NCBI GenBank assembly: GCA_903897565.1
Contig: CAIUCF010000517.1
Span: forward strand, 1 to 7,790
Length of the DNA: 7,790 nucleotides
Origin: an uncultured Rhodospirillales bacterium
Lineage (GTDB): Bacteria; Pseudomonadota; Alphaproteobacteria; ATCC43930; CGMCC-115725
Direction: 5' to 3'
In this document: positions 5,861 to 7,790 of the stretch, piece after piece
Layout of the letters: each line of letters starts with the position of its first letter
Numbering within the stretch: position 1 is the first letter of the stretch
Made by a program: the position numbers and the translations under genes
The notes under the pieces: generated by a model
Told to the model about the DNA's origin: nothing
The model's input: only the letters and a program-made list of their open reading frames with translations
Database searches by the model: none

Positions 5861-6325
5861 ATGATTCGCGTGATACTCCTGGCCTTGCTGACCGTCGTGG
5901 TCCTGCTGCTGATCACGGCAGGCGGGCTGTTCGCAGCGCTGGGTCCCGACGAGATCAAGGCGGATTTCGCGAGGCTGAAGCAGCAATATACGGCGCCGCC
6001 GCCACCGCCGCCGGAGGATCAGATCGTCTATTACACGCTGCCGGAGATGCGAGCCCAGATCAATGCCCGCAAGGTCAATCAGGAACTCGTCCTGTTCGCC
6101 GGCGAGTTGCGGCTGCACCGCCCCAATGATCAGGTCTATGTCCAAGGGGCGATGCCGCAGATCATCGACGCCTTCCAGTGCTATTTTCGCGACGAGGAGG
6201 TCGGCAGCGCGACCCAGGCCATCGATGTCCAGAAACTCAAGCGGGTGATGCTCGAACGCATCAACGGCTTCATCGCCCCCGGCAAGGTCGACGATATTCT
6301 GTTCCGGGAAATGTCCGTACAGTAG
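5861..6325 (+). CDS. FliL-like flagellar basal body-associated protein (first, divergent copy)
   Basis: A 154-residue membrane protein. The start is forced: the frame is closed by a TGA at 5825 with no other start codon between. After only MIR it enters one transmembrane helix (about residues 4-27), then a short helix (residues 29-42), a Pro run (residues 45-50) and a periplasmic FliL-type domain. The end, PGKVDDILFREMSVQ, closely parallels APVKVDDVLFKEMVIQ of the next gene, and both domains begin with a LPxM motif. FliL proteins surround the stator units and support torque. This copy lacks the acidic cytoplasmic tail of the second and is more divergent, so it may have a different role. It is divergent from flgF across a 276-bp regulatory gap. 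A GGA eight bases upstream serves as a weak SD. Confidence 0.8.
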   Translation: MIRVILLALLTVVVLLLITAGGLFAALGPDEIKADFARLKQQYTAPPPPPPEDQIVYYTLPEMRAQINARKVNQELVLFAGELRLHRPNDQVYVQGAMPQIIDAFQCYFRDEEVGSATQAIDVQKLKRVMLERINGFIAPGKVDDILFREMSVQ

Positions 6326-6356
6326 TGCGCTGCTTACGAACTCTTAAGAGACCTTG

Positions 6357-6376
6357 GGTTATTTTTGGTTAATACG
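6357..6376 (+). promoter_or_regulatory. possible promoter/operator between the two fliL genes
   Basis: The 97-bp gap contains GGTTA twice (6357-6361, 6367-6371), one helical turn apart around a T-run, followed by TAATAC. On the minus strand this reads TTAACCA, a CtrA-like half-site, with a poor partner (TAAC) at N7 spacing. The tract is AT-rich against its surroundings. A perfect palindrome CTCTTAAGAG lies just upstream (6341-6350). A separate promoter for the second fliL and fliM is possible; no good -35/-10 pair is visible. Confidence 0.3.
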
Positions 6377-6422
6377 AGAAGATTCCTGAGGTCTTCCGCA
6401 GGGCAAGGGCGTTGATCACGCG

Positions 6423-6944
6423 ATGGCAAAGACTCTCGATGACGAAGAAGATTTAGAGGTTTCCGAAGACGCGCCCGTCAAATCCGGCGGGAAGAAGAAG
6501 CTGATCATGTTCATCGCGATCGTCGTGGTGCTGCTGATGGCGATCGCGGCCGGCCTCTATTTCAGTGGCGTGGCGCAGGTACTGCTCGGCGGCCACAAGA
6601 AGGCGGCCGTGGCCGCGGCACCGCCGCCGCCGCCGCCGGTGCCGTCGTTCCATGACCTGCCGGACATGCTGGTGAACCTGAACACCAACGGCCGCAAGGC
6701 GAGCTATCTCAAGCTGACGATCAGCCTGCAGCTCGACAACAAGTTGGATGACCCGAAGATCGACGCCGCGCTACCGCGCATCCTCGATACCTGTCAGGTC
6801 TATATGCGGGAATTGCGATTCGAGGATCTGAAGGGCTCGGCGGGCCTCTATCGTCTGCGCGAGGAATTGCTGATGCGGATCAGCCAGGTGCTGGCGCCGG
6901 TCAAGGTCGACGACGTGCTGTTCAAGGAAATGGTGATCCAGTAA
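6423..6944 (+). CDS. fliL: flagellar basal body-associated protein FliL
   Basis: A 173-residue, single-pass inner-membrane protein with the full FliL layout. An acidic cytoplasmic tail (residues 1-18) ends in a KSGGKKK stop-transfer stretch. One transmembrane helix covers about residues 27-49, then comes a Pro run (about 67-72) and a periplasmic SPFH-like FliL domain with LPDMLVNLNTNGRKASYLKL, ILDTCQVYMRELRFEDLKGS and the C-terminal VDDVLFKEMVIQ. FliL forms rings around MotAB-type stators and supports torque at high load. The gene precedes fliM by 45 bp, the usual fliL-fliM order, which marks this as the canonical copy. The SD is weak. The preceding gene is a shorter FliL homologue, so the two probably arose by tandem duplication. 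Confidence 0.95.
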   Translation: MAKTLDDEEDLEVSEDAPVKSGGKKKLIMFIAIVVVLLMAIAAGLYFSGVAQVLLGGHKKAAVAAAPPPPPPVPSFHDLPDMLVNLNTNGRKASYLKLTISLQLDNKLDDPKIDAALPRILDTCQVYMRELRFEDLKGSAGLYRLREELLMRISQVLAPVKVDDVLFKEMVIQ

Positions 6945-6989
6945 CCGGTCCCGCGGCGGTTGGGGCGAGACATACTGTAGAGGGTTGCG

Positions 6990-7790
6990 ATGGCGGAACT
7001 GACGAAGGAAGAGGAGGACAAGCTCGCCGCAGACTGGGCCGCCATGTCTGGCGACGGCGGTGACGCGGCTGCAGAGACATCCGGCGACGACCTCGCGATG
7101 GATGCCGGCTCGACGCGTGTGCTCAACCAGAACGAAATCGACTCGCTGCTCGGCTTCAACGACCCGAATTCCCGCGACCGCGACAATTCCGGCATCCGCG
7201 CGATCATCGATTCGGCGCTCGTCTCCTACGAGCGTCTGCCGATGCTCGAGGTCGTGTTCGACCGCCTCGTCCGCATGATGTCGACCAGCCTGCGCAACTT
7301 CACCTCCGACAATGTCGAGGTCTCGCTCGACAGTATCACCTCGACCCGTTTCGGCGACTATCTCAACTCGATCCCGCTGCCGGCCATGCTGAGCGTGTTC
7401 AAGGCCGAGGAATGGGACAATTACGGCTTGCTGACCGTCGATTCGGCCCTGATCTATTCGATCGTCGACGTGCTGCTCGGCGGCCGCCGCGGCACCGCAG
7501 CGATGCGCATCGAAGGTCGGCCCTACACCACGATCGAGCGCAACCTCGTCGAGCGCCTCGTCACCGTCGTCCTCAACGACCTCTCCGGCGCCTTCGACCC
7601 CTTGAGCCCGGTCGAGTTCAAGTTCGAGCGGCTTGAGATCAATCCGCGCTTCGCCACCATCGCCCGCCCCGCCAACGCCGCCATCGTCGCCCGCCTGCGC
7701 ATCGACAGGGAGGATCGCGGCGGCCGGCTCGAATTGCGGTTCCCGAACGCCACCCTGGAGCCGGTGCGCGAATTGCTGCTGCAGATGTTC
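6990..7790 (+). CDS. fliM: flagellar motor switch protein FliM (3' end outside window)
   Basis: The frame is open from ATG 6990 to the window end: 267 codons of a protein usually about 330-370 residues long. AGAGGG lies five bases before the ATG. FliM is the C-ring protein that binds phosphorylated CheY and sets rotation direction. The CheY-P-binding peptide (LNQNEIDSLLGF, residues 45-56) is not at the very N-terminus as in E. coli but follows an extra, acidic 44-residue segment with EEEDKLAADWAAM. The CheC-like middle domain starts near residue 70; it includes SYERLPMLEVVFDRLVRMM, SIPLPAMLSVFKAEEWDN and LLGGRRGTAAMRIEGRPYT, where GGRRG matches the position of the GGxG FliG-contact motif. The C-terminal SpoA/FliN-like domain is beyond the right edge. 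Confidence 0.96.
   Translation, partial: MAELTKEEEDKLAADWAAMSGDGGDAAAETSGDDLAMDAGSTRVLNQNEIDSLLGFNDPNSRDRDNSGIRAIIDSALVSYERLPMLEVVFDRLVRMMSTSLRNFTSDNVEVSLDSITSTRFGDYLNSIPLPAMLSVFKAEEWDNYGLLTVDSALIYSIVDVLLGGRRGTAAMRIEGRPYTTIERNLVERLVTVVLNDLSGAFDPLSPVEFKFERLEINPRFATIARPANAAIVARLRIDREDRGGRLELRFPNATLEPVRELLLQMF

Overview
The window is a GC-rich piece of a flagellar gene cluster from an alphaproteobacterium. FliX, a small flagellar assembly regulator known only from that class, points there. So do the single-cysteine form of DksA and the grouping of flgF-flgG-flgA-flgH next to fliL-fliM. FlgH, an outer-membrane L-ring lipoprotein, shows a Gram-negative cell. The style fits a Rhodospirillales-like lineage, but this is an impression and I cannot name the genus.

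Layout. At the left edge is the 3' end of a plus-strand gene whose product ends in a PilZ (c-di-GMP-binding) domain, probably a chemoreceptor. A minus-strand gene for a secreted Sel1-repeat protein converges on it. Next come fliX and dksA (plus strand), separated by a 21-bp palindrome and a probable dksA promoter. A minus-strand operon flgF-flgG-flgA-flgH converges on dksA, with two adjacent hairpins covering the two stop codons. A 276-bp divergent regulatory region follows. Then come two consecutive fliL-type genes and the first 267 codons of fliM (plus strand), cut by the right edge. I saw no tRNA, rRNA, CRISPR array or mobile element.

How it works together. FlgF and FlgG form the rod, FlgA is the periplasmic chaperone for P-ring assembly, and FlgH forms the L-ring. 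FliL proteins sit beside the stators, and FliM is the switch-complex protein that binds CheY-P. FliX in Caulobacter couples basal-body assembly to FlbD, a sigma-54 activator. Upstream of flgF the sequence shows a good sigma-54 -24/-12 element, a full match to the IHF consensus inside a 37-bp AT-rich island, and a 13-bp inverted repeat farther up that could be an activator site. This suggests that the operon is a sigma-54 class expressed after early assembly, as in Caulobacter. The most interesting points are this divergent region, the leader hairpin it feeds into, the tandem unequal fliL genes, the FliM N-terminal extension, and the placement of dksA between fliX and flgH.
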